Position numbers and translations under genes: made by a program
In this document: positions 16,746 to 24,595 of the stretch, one piece after another
How the letters are laid out: every line of letters begins with the position of its first letter
Numbering within the stretch: the stretch's first letter is position 1
Assembly: GCA_031425155.1 (NCBI GenBank)
Contig: JANPIV010000072.1
Coordinates: 1-64,000 of the forward strand
DNA length: 64,000 bases
Source of the DNA: M3007 sp031425155
GTDB taxonomy: Bacteria > Bacteroidota > Bacteroidia > Chitinophagales > Saprospiraceae
Reading direction: 5' to 3'
Notes under the pieces: model-generated
What the model was told of the DNA's origin: nothing
The model's input: only the letters and a program-made list of their open reading frames with translations
The model's database searches: none

Positions 16746-18092
16746 TTAAACAGTGACTAATTCCGGCTCCCTTACCAACCCATAATTCCGCTCCATACAA
16801 GCCACTGGCTCATTCACGTGCCATTCAAATTCCTCGCGGAAATGCCGAATCGCTGCTGCCACCGGCCAGGCCGCGGCATCGCCCAATGGACAAATGGTAT
16901 TCCCCTCAATCTTTTTGGCAATATCTACCAGCATATCAATGTCGGAGAGTTTGCCCATGCCGTTTTCCATACGCCACAACACTTTTTCCATCCAACCCGT
17001 ACCTTCCCGGCAAGGCGAACATTGGCCACAAGACTCGTGGTGATAGAAACGGGCAAAATTCCAGGTGTTGCGCACGATGCACTGGTCTTCATCATACACA
17101 ATGAAGCCGCCTGAACCCAACATGGAACCGGACACGAATCCACCGTCGGCCAGACTTTCATAACTCATCAGGCGCGATTCACCGGCGAGCGTTTTAGTGA
17201 CCAGAAAGTGGGGGAGGATCGGCACCGACGAGCCGCCCGGCACACAGGCTTTGAGACGTTTGCCATTTTTGATGCCTCCGCACCAGTCGTCGGAATAGAG
17301 AAATTCCTCCACCGACAGGCCAAGTTCTATTTCATATACGCCGGGCCGCTTAATGTTGCCACCCGCGCTGATGAGTTTGGTGCCCGTGCTTTTTCCAATG
17401 CCGATTTTGGCGTATTCGTCGCCGCCGTCATTGACAATAGGTACCACTGCCGCGATGGTTTCCACATTATTGACCACCGTGGGACATTGCCAGAGGCCTT
17501 TTACCGCCGGGAATGGCGGCTTGACCCGTGGATTGCCCCTTTTCCCTTCCAGGCTTTCGATCAATGCAGTTTCTTCACCGCAGATGTAGGCACCTGCGCC
17601 GGGAGCGACGTACAAATCCAGATCGTAGCCGGAGCCAAGGATGTTTTTGCCAAGCCAACCCTGTGCATAAGCCTCCGCAATGGCGCGTTCCAGAATGCGC
17701 ACTACCCAGGAATACTCGCCGCGAATGTAGATGTAAGACGTATGCGCACCCAAGGCAAAACTGGAAGTAATCATCCCCTCGATCAGTAAATGGGGGATTT
17801 TCTCCATCAAATAGCGATCCTTGAAAGTGCCGGGCTCGCTTTCATCGGCATTGCAAAGCAGGTAACGTGGCACACCTTCGGGTTTGGCCAAAAACGACCA
17901 TTTCATACCCGTCGGGAAACCCGCACCACCGCGTCCGCGCAGACCAGATTTTTTCACTTCTTCCACCACCGCTTCGGGCGACATGGTTTTCAGTGCTTTT
18001 TCCACCGAACGGTAGCCACCTTCGCGGCGATACACGTCGTAAGTATGGATGCCCTCCACATGGGCTTTATCAAGCAAAAGTTTGCGACTCAT
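16746..18092 (-). CDS. nuoF: NADH-quinone oxidoreductase subunit F (NADH/FMN-binding)
   Basis: A 448-aa flavoprotein that takes hydride from NADH to FMN and passes electrons through cluster N3. The NADH-binding loop GLRGRGGAGFPTGMKWSF is near residue 50, the FMN region GAYICGEETALIESLEGKRG near 166, and the [4Fe-4S] ligands are ESCGQCSPCREGTGWM with the downstream Cys in NTICPLGDA. Length is standard. It is followed by a zinc-ribbon gene rather than nuoG and is preceded by an ACTCATA inverted array. Confidence 0.97.
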   Translation of the reverse strand: MSRKLLLDKAHVEGIHTYDVYRREGGYRSVEKALKTMSPEAVVEEVKKSGLRGRGGAGFPTGMKWSFLAKPEGVPRYLLCNADESEPGTFKDRYLMEKIPHLLIEGMITSSFALGAHTSYIYIRGEYSWVVRILERAIAEAYAQGWLGKNILGSGYDLDLYVAPGAGAYICGEETALIESLEGKRGNPRVKPPFPAVKGLWQCPTVVNNVETIAAVVPIVNDGGDEYAKIGIGKSTGTKLISAGGNIKRPGVYEIELGLSVEEFLYSDDWCGGIKNGKRLKACVPGGSSVPILPHFLVTKTLAGESRLMSYESLADGGFVSGSMLGSGGFIVYDEDQCIVRNTWNFARFYHHESCGQCSPCREGTGWMEKVLWRMENGMGKLSDIDMLVDIAKKIEGNTICPLGDAAAWPVAAAIRHFREEFEWHVNEPVACMERNYGLVREPELVTV

Positions 18093-18107
18093 AAAACTTT
18101 TATAGTT

Positions 18108-18178
18108 ATGAGTTATGAGTTATAAGTCATGAGTTAATATCCACGACGGGCATAACTCATAACTCATCACTCATAACT
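18108..18178. repeat. Inverted ACTCATA array in front of nuoF
   Basis: The left arm (about 18108-18134) reads AGTTATGAGTTATGAGTTAT onwards; the right arm (about 18151-18178) reads CATAACTCATAACTCATCAC onwards, around a loop containing CCACGACGGG. On the minus strand the gene-proximal arm is sense CTCATAACT and lies about 16 bases before the nuoF ATG. Confidence 0.88.
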
Positions 18179-18539
18179 TCATTAAATCCTCTTTCAATTG
18201 TAATGGCTCCACAATAGCCCCTTCCAATCTTGGATTGGGTAAAATTCCCACCATCATACCATTTGTTTCCATTTCTTCCAACCATTCGAGCAGGTCTTCC
18301 CACTCTATTTTTTCCACCTGATACTCCTCATATCTGGCCGCTTTGCGAAAGGCTTCGGCGAGCAGTGCATTGGGGAACAGCGGTAGAATATCTACATCAT
18401 TATCATCGCCCAATAGAGCCCAGCCTTCTGCATCCGACAGTCCAAAGGCTTGCTTCGTCTCCGCTACCATCACAAGAAAGTAGGCATACCGTTGCTCGCC
18501 CGGCTTTTTGAATAAATTGGTAATTTCGGTTGGTTTCAT
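18171..18539 (-). CDS. DUF2750-family protein, copy 2
   Basis: A 122-aa soluble protein that fits the DUF2750 pattern. It has an N-terminal helix with RYAYFLVMVAETKQAFGL, the central SDAEGWALL..DVDILPLFPNALLAEAFRKA block, and a helix-strand end reading EDLLEWLEEMETNGMMVGILPNPRLEGAIVEP. DUF2750 has no established function. It lies 6 bp after a paralogue (18546-18941) with the same architecture but clearly diverged sequence, so this is an old tandem duplication within the nuoE-nuoF gap. The stop codon lies at the edge of the ACTCATA array. Confidence 0.75.
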   Translation of the reverse strand: MKPTEITNLFKKPGEQRYAYFLVMVAETKQAFGLSDAEGWALLGDDNDVDILPLFPNALLAEAFRKAARYEEYQVEKIEWEDLLEWLEEMETNGMMVGILPNPRLEGAIVEPLQLKEDLMKL

Positions 18540-18545
18540 GATAAG

Positions 18546-18941
18546 TTATTCTACTTCTTTGTCAAATTCTACTTGAAAATCCTCTTTTATACGCTCCGGT
18601 TCGATCACGGTAGATTGGAAATCAGGCGTTGGAAAGACAGCTACTTTCATTTTTTGCTTAGTAAGATCGTCCAACCAGTCCACAAACTCGTATAAATCCA
18701 GGGTTTCTACCTGAAACTCTTCAAAACCACCTTTTTCGCGGAATATTTCGGCGAACTCGCGATTCGGGAACACCGCCAGTACGTCCGTGTCATCCTCATC
18801 TACTTCCAGCATCAGCCAACCTTCCACATCAGCCAGCCCCCATACTTCCTCTTCTTTGCACACCTGCCTAATAAAATACTTATATCGGTTTTCCGGTTTC
18901 TTAGCCAGCACTTCCGCGATCTCTTTTTGGGTCAAATTCAT
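18546..18941 (-). CDS. DUF2750-family protein, copy 1
   Basis: A 131-aa paralogue of the adjacent gene. It shows the same pattern: KKPENRYKYFIRQVCKEEEVWGLADVEGWLML, DDTDVLAVFPNREFAEIF, and YEFVDWLDDLTKQKMKVAVFPTPDFQSTVIEP. It is acidic and soluble, with no signal or membrane segment. It sits between nuoE and nuoF in the operon direction. The function of DUF2750 is unknown; these proteins often look like immunity or regulatory modules because of small size and acidity, but that is only an impression here. Confidence 0.75.
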   Translation of the reverse strand: MNLTQKEIAEVLAKKPENRYKYFIRQVCKEEEVWGLADVEGWLMLEVDEDDTDVLAVFPNREFAEIFREKGGFEEFQVETLDLYEFVDWLDDLTKQKMKVAVFPTPDFQSTVIEPERIKEDFQVEFDKEVE

Positions 18942-18950
18942 TATAATCTA

Positions 18951-18993
18951 GTTGAGGAGTTGAGAATGTTGAATGGTTGAGAGGGTTTTGAGG
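18951..18993 (-). repeat. Irregular CTCAAC-unit array before the DUF2750 gene
   Basis: The plus strand reads GTTGAGGAGTTGAGAATGTT and continues with GGTTGAGAGG and TTTTGAGGG. On the minus strand this is a run of CTCAAC/CTCAAAAC-like units ending about 9 bases before the ATG at 18941. The same unit occurs at 31707-31826. Confidence 0.6.
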
Positions 18994-19078
18994 GTAATTA
19001 TTTTTAACCACGTTTTTGCATTGGCTAGTTTCTCTAATAGCGTCCGGCCTACGCAGTTAATAACAATATATTCCCCTT

Positions 19079-19624
19079 TTACTTCACTTTCCAGGTCCCC
19101 TTATCAATCTTTCCCGCCCGACAATCCTCAAGAAACTGATCCATTTTTGCTTCCGTCAGATGCTCGTGGTAATATTCCCCCACTTGCATCATGGGCGCAT
19201 ATCCGCAAGCCCCCAAACATTCCACACCCTTGATCGTGAACATCCCATCGGGCGTGGTTTCGCCGGTACGAATGCCGAGTTTATGCTGGGTATAAGTAAT
19301 CAGCCGTTCCGCACCTTCAATAGCACATGGTCCGGTGTGGCAGAATTCCAGCACATATTTACCTACGGGTGCGAGGTTGTACATCGAATAGAAAGACGCC
19401 ACTTCATACACCTCAATGGGCGTAAGCGACATCACTTCGGCGACATGATCCATCGCCGCCGTGCTGAGCCAGCCGTGGTTTTCCTCTTGCGCCAAGTGTA
19501 AAGCCCGAATCAACGCGCTTTTGTGGCGACCTTCCGGGTAATTTTGCATAAACCCGCGCACCTCGGCGAGGGCGGCAGGCGAATATTGAAACGGTGTTCC
19601 GTTTTGAGTAGGTGTGGCTTGCAT
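19079..19624 (-). CDS. nuoE: NADH-quinone oxidoreductase subunit E ([2Fe-2S])
   Basis: A 181-aa thioredoxin-like [2Fe-2S] subunit of the NADH dehydrogenase module. The ligands are CHTGPC near residue 96 and CLGACGYAP near 137. The upstream helix HGWLSTAAMDHVAEVMSLTPIEVYEVASFYSMY is characteristic. ATG at 19624 (MQATPTQNG) is preferred over a TTG at 19651. It is separated from nuoF by the two DUF2750 genes. Confidence 0.95.
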   Translation of the reverse strand: MQATPTQNGTPFQYSPAALAEVRGFMQNYPEGRHKSALIRALHLAQEENHGWLSTAAMDHVAEVMSLTPIEVYEVASFYSMYNLAPVGKYVLEFCHTGPCAIEGAERLITYTQHKLGIRTGETTPDGMFTIKGVECLGACGYAPMMQVGEYYHEHLTEAKMDQFLEDCRAGKIDKGTWKVK

Positions 19625-19690
19625 TATTTGTTCTAAATCAAGTTGCTGCAAATCATTAAATTCTAAATGGTTTGGGATTTACTACTTAAT

Positions 19691-20896
19691 TTAAGCGTCC
19701 AATTCTCCGGCAATCACGTTCATGCTCGACATCGTCAAAATCGCATCCGACAACATCGCGCCCTTGACCATTTCCGGATAAGCCTGATAAAAAATGAAAC
19801 ACGGACGGCGGAAATGCAGGCGGTAAGGCTGGCGGCCACCATCGCTGACGAGATAAAAACCCAGTTCCCCGTTGCCACCTTCCACGCAGTGATATACTTC
19901 GCCTTTTGGCACTGGCACCTCGCCCATCACTACTTTAAAGTGATAAATCAAGGCCTCCATTTTGGTGTAAACATCCGGTTTATCGGGCAAATAATAGTCC
20001 GGCACATCGGCATGGTAGGCACCCGCAGGCAAATTGTCCAGGGCCTGATGAATAATACGCAAACTCTGCCGAATCTCCTCCTGACGCACTACAAAACGAT
20101 CGTATGTATCACCATTTTCGCCTACGGGAATATCAAATTCAAAATCCTCGTAACTACTATATGGTGTCATTACGCGCACGTCATAGTCCACGCCGGCGGC
20201 CCGCAAATTCGGGCCGGTGAAACCATAAGCCAAAGCCCGTTCGGCAGTAATCGGGCCGGCCCCAATGCAGCGATCCATGAAAATACGGTTACGTTCGAGC
20301 ATACTATTGAACTCCTCGAAACGTGCCGGAAAACCCTTCAAAAAGTCGCGGAGTTTGGTGTAAAAAGCGGGCGTAAAGTCGCGCTCCATACCACCGATCC
20401 GTCCAATATTGGTCGTCAGACGGGAGCCACAAACCTCCTCAAACATCTCGTAAATCTTCTCCCGTTCCTGGAACATATACGTGAAACCAGTCAGTGCTCC
20501 GGTGTCCACGCCAATCACCGTATCACACACCAGGTGATCGGCAATCCGCGCTAACTCCATGACAATCACCCGCATATACTGCGCCCGTTTGGGGATTTCA
20601 CAGTTGATGAGTTTCTCAACCGTCATGTGCCAACCCATATTATTGATCGGCGACGAGCAGTAGTTCATCCGGTCGGTAAGCGGCGTGATCTGGTAAAATG
20701 GCCTGTGTTCGGCTATTTTTTCAAACGCCCGGTGGATATAGCCAATCGTCGGCTCGGCGGAATGAATCCGTTCGCCGTCCATTTTCAGCACATTCTGGAA
20801 CACGCCGTGCGTAGCCGGGTGCGTTGGGCCGAGATTGAGGGTGGCGAGTTCGCCATCCAGATTATCGAGGGAAGAAAAGTATGACTGGACTTGCAT
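19691..20896 (-). CDS. nuoD: NADH-quinone oxidoreductase subunit D
   Basis: A 401-aa, 49-kDa-type subunit that helps form the quinone site. Signatures are LGPTHPATHGVFQNVLKMDGE near residue 21, TIGYIHRAFEKIAEHR near 48, DHLVCDTVIGVDTGA, and the C-terminal SDGGRQPYRLHFRRPCF...MLSDAILTMSSMNVIAGELD. NuoC is separate, not fused. Starts at ATG 20896, 65 bp after nuoC. Confidence 0.97.
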   Translation of the reverse strand: MQVQSYFSSLDNLDGELATLNLGPTHPATHGVFQNVLKMDGERIHSAEPTIGYIHRAFEKIAEHRPFYQITPLTDRMNYCSSPINNMGWHMTVEKLINCEIPKRAQYMRVIVMELARIADHLVCDTVIGVDTGALTGFTYMFQEREKIYEMFEEVCGSRLTTNIGRIGGMERDFTPAFYTKLRDFLKGFPARFEEFNSMLERNRIFMDRCIGAGPITAERALAYGFTGPNLRAAGVDYDVRVMTPYSSYEDFEFDIPVGENGDTYDRFVVRQEEIRQSLRIIHQALDNLPAGAYHADVPDYYLPDKPDVYTKMEALIYHFKVVMGEVPVPKGEVYHCVEGGNGELGFYLVSDGGRQPYRLHFRRPCFIFYQAYPEMVKGAMLSDAILTMSSMNVIAGELDA

Positions 20897-20961
20897 CTTT
20901 AAGTTTGCTTAGTACATGTGCCGAATCTGATCAGCGGTAAAAGTTTGGCCGGTAGCAACAA

Positions 20962-21492
20962 TCAATCAAACTCCCGCCCTTCATGCCCTTTCCGCCCAAA
21001 GAACCGATCATCCTTATCCGTCCGCGTACCATCTTCGAGGCGGTATTCCTTACGCATCGGAAACACATCCAGATCGTCCACATTCAGGATGCGCCGCAGA
21101 TCGGGGTGGCCGGTGAATTGAATACCAAAGAAATCGTATTCCTGGCGTTCCATCCAGTTGGCCGCTGGCCACAGCACCGTGGCGGTCGGGCAATAGGGGT
21201 CATCGCTGGGGAAAAAGACCTTGATGCGAAAGCGCAGATTGTGCCGAAAACTGTGCAAGTGGTACACTACCCCCAGTTCCCGACCCGCATCAGCGGGAAA
21301 GTGCATTCCACAGAGTGAAGTCAGGAAATTGACTTCCAATTCCGGGCTTTCCTGCATAAAGCGCAGTACATCAATGATTTGTTCGCGGGTCGTTTCCAGC
21401 GTCAGCATCCCATAGGATTCGCCGTGCGATTGCACAACACCCGGAAATTGACGCTCGATGGCCGCCAGTAAAGTATTGTTGGTGATCGTCAT
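20962..21492 (-). CDS. nuoC: NADH-quinone oxidoreductase subunit C
   Basis: A 176-aa, 30-kDa-type subunit of the peripheral arm. The diagnostic motif WMERQEYDFFGIQFTGHPDLRRILNVDD is near residue 117, and the preceding block is ELGVVYHLHSFRHNLRFRIKVFFPSDDP. It is followed by the charged tail RKEYRLEDGTRTDKDD. Stands alone, upstream of nuoD, as in most Bacteroidota. Confidence 0.96.
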   Translation of the reverse strand: MTITNNTLLAAIERQFPGVVQSHGESYGMLTLETTREQIIDVLRFMQESPELEVNFLTSLCGMHFPADAGRELGVVYHLHSFRHNLRFRIKVFFPSDDPYCPTATVLWPAANWMERQEYDFFGIQFTGHPDLRRILNVDDLDVFPMRKEYRLEDGTRTDKDDRFFGRKGHEGREFD

Positions 21493-21528
21493 GTTGTTAT
21501 TCGAAAGCAGCGGTGCGCTGGGCGACCG

Positions 21529-22125
21529 TTATTCAATATTATATTTATTCAATAAATGCTGATATTCTGGCGAATTACGACGGCGCAGCGGCTCATTTTT
21601 CACCAGTTCCTGAATTTTCATGATCCCGTCAATGATCTGCTCCGGGCGCGGTGGGCAGCCGGGCACATACACATCCACTGGAATCACCTTGTCTATGCCC
21701 TGCAACACCGAGTAAGTGTCAAAAATACCTCCAGAACAGGCGCAGGCTCCCACAGCGATCACCCATTTGGGTTCGGCCATCTGGATATACACTTGTTTGA
21801 GGATCGGACCCATTTTCTTGGCAATCGTCCCCATGACCATCAGCAAATCGGCCTGGCGGGGCGAAAACGACAGGCGTTCCATCCCAAAACGCGCCAAATC
21901 GTAGTTGCTGCCCATCGTGGCCATGAACTCAATGCCGCAGCAGGAAGTCGCAAACGGCAGCGGCCAGATAGAATTGGCACGCGCCAAACCGACCGCTTTG
22001 GACATAGAAGTCGCGAAGAAACCCTCGCCGCCGTAGCCTTCCGGCATTTCGGCACCTATAATACCTGTACTTCCGGTTTTGCTAAGTCCACCGGCAACGG
22101 TAGGCATTTCAGCAGTATTAGCCAT
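21529..22125 (-). CDS. nuoB: NADH-quinone oxidoreductase subunit B (cluster N2)
   Basis: A 198-aa subunit that binds the terminal [4Fe-4S] cluster N2 and donates electrons to quinone. Ligands are the tandem Cys in FATSCCGIEFM near residue 62, CACSGGIFDTYS near 126 and VPGCPPRPEQIIDGI near 155. The N-terminus is a Gly-rich extension. Its start is preceded by the inverted ACTCATA/ACTTATA array that separates it from nuoA. Confidence 0.97.
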   Translation of the reverse strand: MANTAEMPTVAGGLSKTGSTGIIGAEMPEGYGGEGFFATSMSKAVGLARANSIWPLPFATSCCGIEFMATMGSNYDLARFGMERLSFSPRQADLLMVMGTIAKKMGPILKQVYIQMAEPKWVIAVGACACSGGIFDTYSVLQGIDKVIPVDVYVPGCPPRPEQIIDGIMKIQELVKNEPLRRRNSPEYQHLLNKYNIE

Positions 22126-22130
22126 GTTTC

Positions 22131-22221
22131 TTAGTTATAAGTTATGAGTTATAAGTTATGAGTGGAAAAGTTAGAAGTGAAACCGCGTTCGGCATAACTC
22201 ATAACTTATAACTCATAACTT
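22131..22221. repeat. Inverted ACTCATA/ACTTATA array between nuoA and nuoB
   Basis: The left arm (22131-22162) reads AGTTATAAGTTATGAGTTAT onwards; the right arm (22194-22221) reads CATAACTCATAACTTATAAC onwards. Shifted by one unit they pair perfectly over at least 24 bp, with a loop containing AAACCGCGTTCGG. Units alternate between ACTCATA and ACTTATA in matching order on both arms. Confidence 0.9.
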
Positions 22222-22226
22222 TTTTA

Positions 22227-22589
22227 CTATTTGTCCCACTCCAGCGCACCCTTGCGCAGCACGTAGTAGAAACCGATCAAAAACACGGCCACAAAGATCA
22301 GTACAGCGAAAAAGCCATCGGTGCCCATTTCCCGGAAATTGACGGCGTAGGGATAAAAGAAAATGACTTCCACGTCGAACAAGACGAACAAAATGGCCGT
22401 CATGAAATATTTGATGGACACCGGCAGACGGGCATTCCCCTCGGCTTCGATGCCACACTCGAAATTCTCGTCCTTCTTCTTGCTGTGGCGTTTCGGGCCG
22501 AGCATAGGCACCACGATCAGCACCAGAGCAACAAAGCCCAGCGCAACCAAAGATTGCATGACGATTGGCAAATAGCCTGATGGTTCCAT
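22227..22589 (-). CDS. nuoA: NADH-quinone oxidoreductase subunit A
   Basis: A 120-aa, three-helix membrane subunit and the first gene of the nuo cluster. The signature ENFECGIEAEGNARLPVSIKYFMTAILFVLFDVEVIFFYPYAV contains the conserved loop Cys and the DVE acidic motif of helix 2. The stop codon lies 5 bp from the inverted repeat array. Confidence 0.96.
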   Translation of the reverse strand: MEPSGYLPIVMQSLVALGFVALVLIVVPMLGPKRHSKKKDENFECGIEAEGNARLPVSIKYFMTAILFVLFDVEVIFFYPYAVNFREMGTDGFFAVLIFVAVFLIGFYYVLRKGALEWDK

Positions 22590-22681
22590 AATTGCTTAAT
22601 CTTGTGCTTTGTCTAACAAATTGTTGGTCTTATGGTTCGGAAACATCCGATTAGCCACAAAAACATGACTATCGGCGGCGG

Positions 22682-22706
22682 CAAAGGTATCTAAAACCTT
22701 TGCAAA
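22682..22706 (-). promoter_or_regulatory. Possible promoter of the nuo cluster
   Basis: On the minus strand TACCTTTG (22682-22689) matches the Bacteroidota -7 element TAnnTTTG, about 93 bp before nuoA. A TTTG lies upstream, but only 13 bp away, shorter than the usual spacing, so the -33 element is uncertain. It overlaps the region before the divergent CBM9-like gene. Confidence 0.35.
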
Positions 22707-22841
22707 ATACGGTGTACAAATAGGGTACAGAATACACTTACTTGCACTGTTTAGAATTTCTCCATTTCCGGCCCGTAAAACCATATTCAACTCATGGATA
22801 TTTCCAAAAAAATGAAACCTTTGCTCAAAATGTAACCCGGT

Positions 22842-23609
22842 ATGAATCTTCGTTTCTTCTTTTGCCTCGCGCTGCCTTTCCTCGCACTGGCCTTTTTTTC
22901 CTGCAAAAATAATGCTCCCGAAAAAACGGACGCTTCCGCCCAGGATGCAGCGGCAGCACAATTCGAGGCCATTTATGGCACTCCTACCATCAATGGCCTC
23001 GGTGACGACGACATTTGGCAAAATGCCGAATGGCTCCCGCTCGATCAGGTCTGGATTGGGCCCGTGCCTGCACCGGAGGATTTTACAGGCCGCTACAAAT
23101 TGGCGTGGGATGAAAACAATCTCTATATTTTGGCCGAAATAACCGACGATACACTGGTGGATACGCATCCCGATGGGCTGGTGAAATACTGGGACGACGA
23201 TTGCCTCGAAATATTCGTGGATGAAGATGCTTCCGGCGGCGAGCACCAATATAGTTCCAACGCTTTCGCTTATCACATTGCTTTGGACGGCAATGTGGTG
23301 GACATTGCGCCCGACAAATCATTTCAGTATTATAATGATCATTGCACCACGCGGCGTACCACCGATGGGCATACCGCGACCTGGGAAGTGGCCATGAAGA
23401 TTTTTGATGGCAATAAATACGCCGATGGCGGCGAAAACATTCCGAAGTTGCTGCAATCCGGCAAAAAAATGGGCTTCATGTTGGCCTATTGCGATAATGA
23501 CAAATCGGTGGAGCGCGAAAATTTCGTCGGCAACCGGGTCATCGCGGGAGAGGATAAAAATCAGGGCTTTAAAAATGCCAGCGTCTTTGGCATTTTAGAA
23601 TTAAAGTAA
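22842..23609 (+). CDS. CBM9-like (DOMON-type sugar-binding) lipoprotein
   Basis: A 255-aa lipoprotein (ALAFFSC lipobox at about residue 21) with one family-9 carbohydrate-binding-like domain. The pattern is typical: PTINGLGDDDIWQNAEWLPLDQ, RYKLAWDENNLYILAEITDDTLVD, YWDDDCLEIFVDEDASGG, and TTDGHTATWEVAMKIF. Such domains bind sugars or heme at the surface; the ligand is not predictable here. It is just upstream of the gluconate genes and may be co-regulated, separated from gnd by a palindrome. Confidence 0.85.
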   Translation: MNLRFFFCLALPFLALAFFSCKNNAPEKTDASAQDAAAAQFEAIYGTPTINGLGDDDIWQNAEWLPLDQVWIGPVPAPEDFTGRYKLAWDENNLYILAEITDDTLVDTHPDGLVKYWDDDCLEIFVDEDASGGEHQYSSNAFAYHIALDGNVVDIAPDKSFQYYNDHCTTRRTTDGHTATWEVAMKIFDGNKYADGGENIPKLLQSGKKMGFMLAYCDNDKSVERENFVGNRVIAGEDKNQGFKNASVFGILELK

Positions 23610-23630
23610 CACCGACTTCAGTCGGTAAAT
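23606..23630 (+). repeat. Palindromic element GTAACACCGACTTCAGTCGG, copy 1
   Basis: GTAACACCGACTTCAGTCGG followed by TAAAT, with ACCGACT/AGTCGGT as stem. It overlaps the end of the CBM9-like gene. An exact 25-nt copy lies in inverted orientation at 28611-28635, so the pair brackets gnd, gntP, gntK and folD. Confidence 0.9.
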
Positions 23631-23683
23631 TAATGTCACCAATACAGGTTGACGTTCAAAAAATATTTAAACTGCTGAATATC

Positions 23684-24586
23684 ATGCAACTTGCACTTAT
23701 TGGCCTCGGCAAAATGGGCTATAATCTAGCCCTCAACCTGCGCAACCACAACCACACCGTCGTCGCTTACGACCGCTCACCGGAACTCACCGCTCAACTG
23801 GCTGCCGAAGCGGGTACGCTGCCCGCCAATTCGCTGGACGAACTCTGCTCCAAACTCACCGGACGCCGCGTCATCTGGCTGATGGTGCCGGCGGGCAACA
23901 TTGTGGAAGGCGTGATCGAGCAATTGGTCCCGCTTTTGGCCGAAGGCGATATTCTGATTGATGGCGGCAACTCCAACTTTAAGGATTCCAAACGCCGTTA
24001 TACCACCTTGAAAGCCAGGGGAATAGACTTCATTGACTGCGGTACTTCGGGCGGCATGAGCGGTGCTTTGCACGGTGCCTGCACCATGATCGGCGGCGAG
24101 CCAGAGGTGTATCAATACTGCAAAACCATTTTCGACGACATCTGTGTACCGGGCGGTAGCCTGTACGTGGGTGCGCCGGGAGCCGGACATTTCACTAAAA
24201 TGGTCCATAATGGCATTGAATATGGCATGATGCAGGCGATGGCCGAGGGTTTTGAAGTGCTCCAACGCTCCGAGTACGACGTGGATTTCAAAGCCGTGGC
24301 TGACCTTTGGAACAATGGTTCCGTGGTGCGCAGTTGGCTGATGGAACTGATAGCCAATGCATTCTCCAAAGACCCGCATCTGGGTAGCATCCGGGGCATC
24401 ATGAACTCTTCCGGTGAAGGCAAATGGACGCTGGAAACCGCGCTCGATATGGGCGTTGCAACGCCCGTCATTGCGCTCTCGCTGATGATGCGTTACCGTT
24501 CGCAGCAAGACGACACGTTCTCCGGCAAGGTGGTAGCCGCGCTGCGTAATGAATTTGGTGGCCACGCCGTCGTAGAAAAAAAATAA
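23684..24586 (+). CDS. gnd: 6-phosphogluconate dehydrogenase (short, YqeC/GntZ-type)
   Basis: A 300-aa enzyme that oxidatively decarboxylates 6-phosphogluconate to ribulose-5-phosphate. The Rossmann motif LIGLGKMGYNLALNL is at residue 4. Substrate motifs are DGGNSNFKDSKRR near 99, CGTSGGMSGALHGACTMIGG near 118 and GHFTKMVHNGIEYGMMQAMAEGF near 170. The length is that of the short dehydrogenase class that often goes with gluconate genes. ATG at 23684 (MQLALIGLGKMG) fits the family; an in-frame ATG at 23633 would add 17 unrelated residues next to the palindrome. It is followed 9 bp later by the gluconate permease gene. Confidence 0.93.
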   Translation: MQLALIGLGKMGYNLALNLRNHNHTVVAYDRSPELTAQLAAEAGTLPANSLDELCSKLTGRRVIWLMVPAGNIVEGVIEQLVPLLAEGDILIDGGNSNFKDSKRRYTTLKARGIDFIDCGTSGGMSGALHGACTMIGGEPEVYQYCKTIFDDICVPGGSLYVGAPGAGHFTKMVHNGIEYGMMQAMAEGFEVLQRSEYDVDFKAVADLWNNGSVVRSWLMELIANAFSKDPHLGSIRGIMNSSGEGKWTLETALDMGVATPVIALSLMMRYRSQQDDTFSGKVVAALRNEFGGHAVVEKK

Positions 24587-24595
24587 CCAGCTCCG

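Noticed and set aside
22596..23276. A 226-codon minus-strand open frame in front of nuoA
   Set aside because: It lies antisense to the CBM9-like lipoprotein, which has a signal peptide and a domain match; the minus frame has neither.
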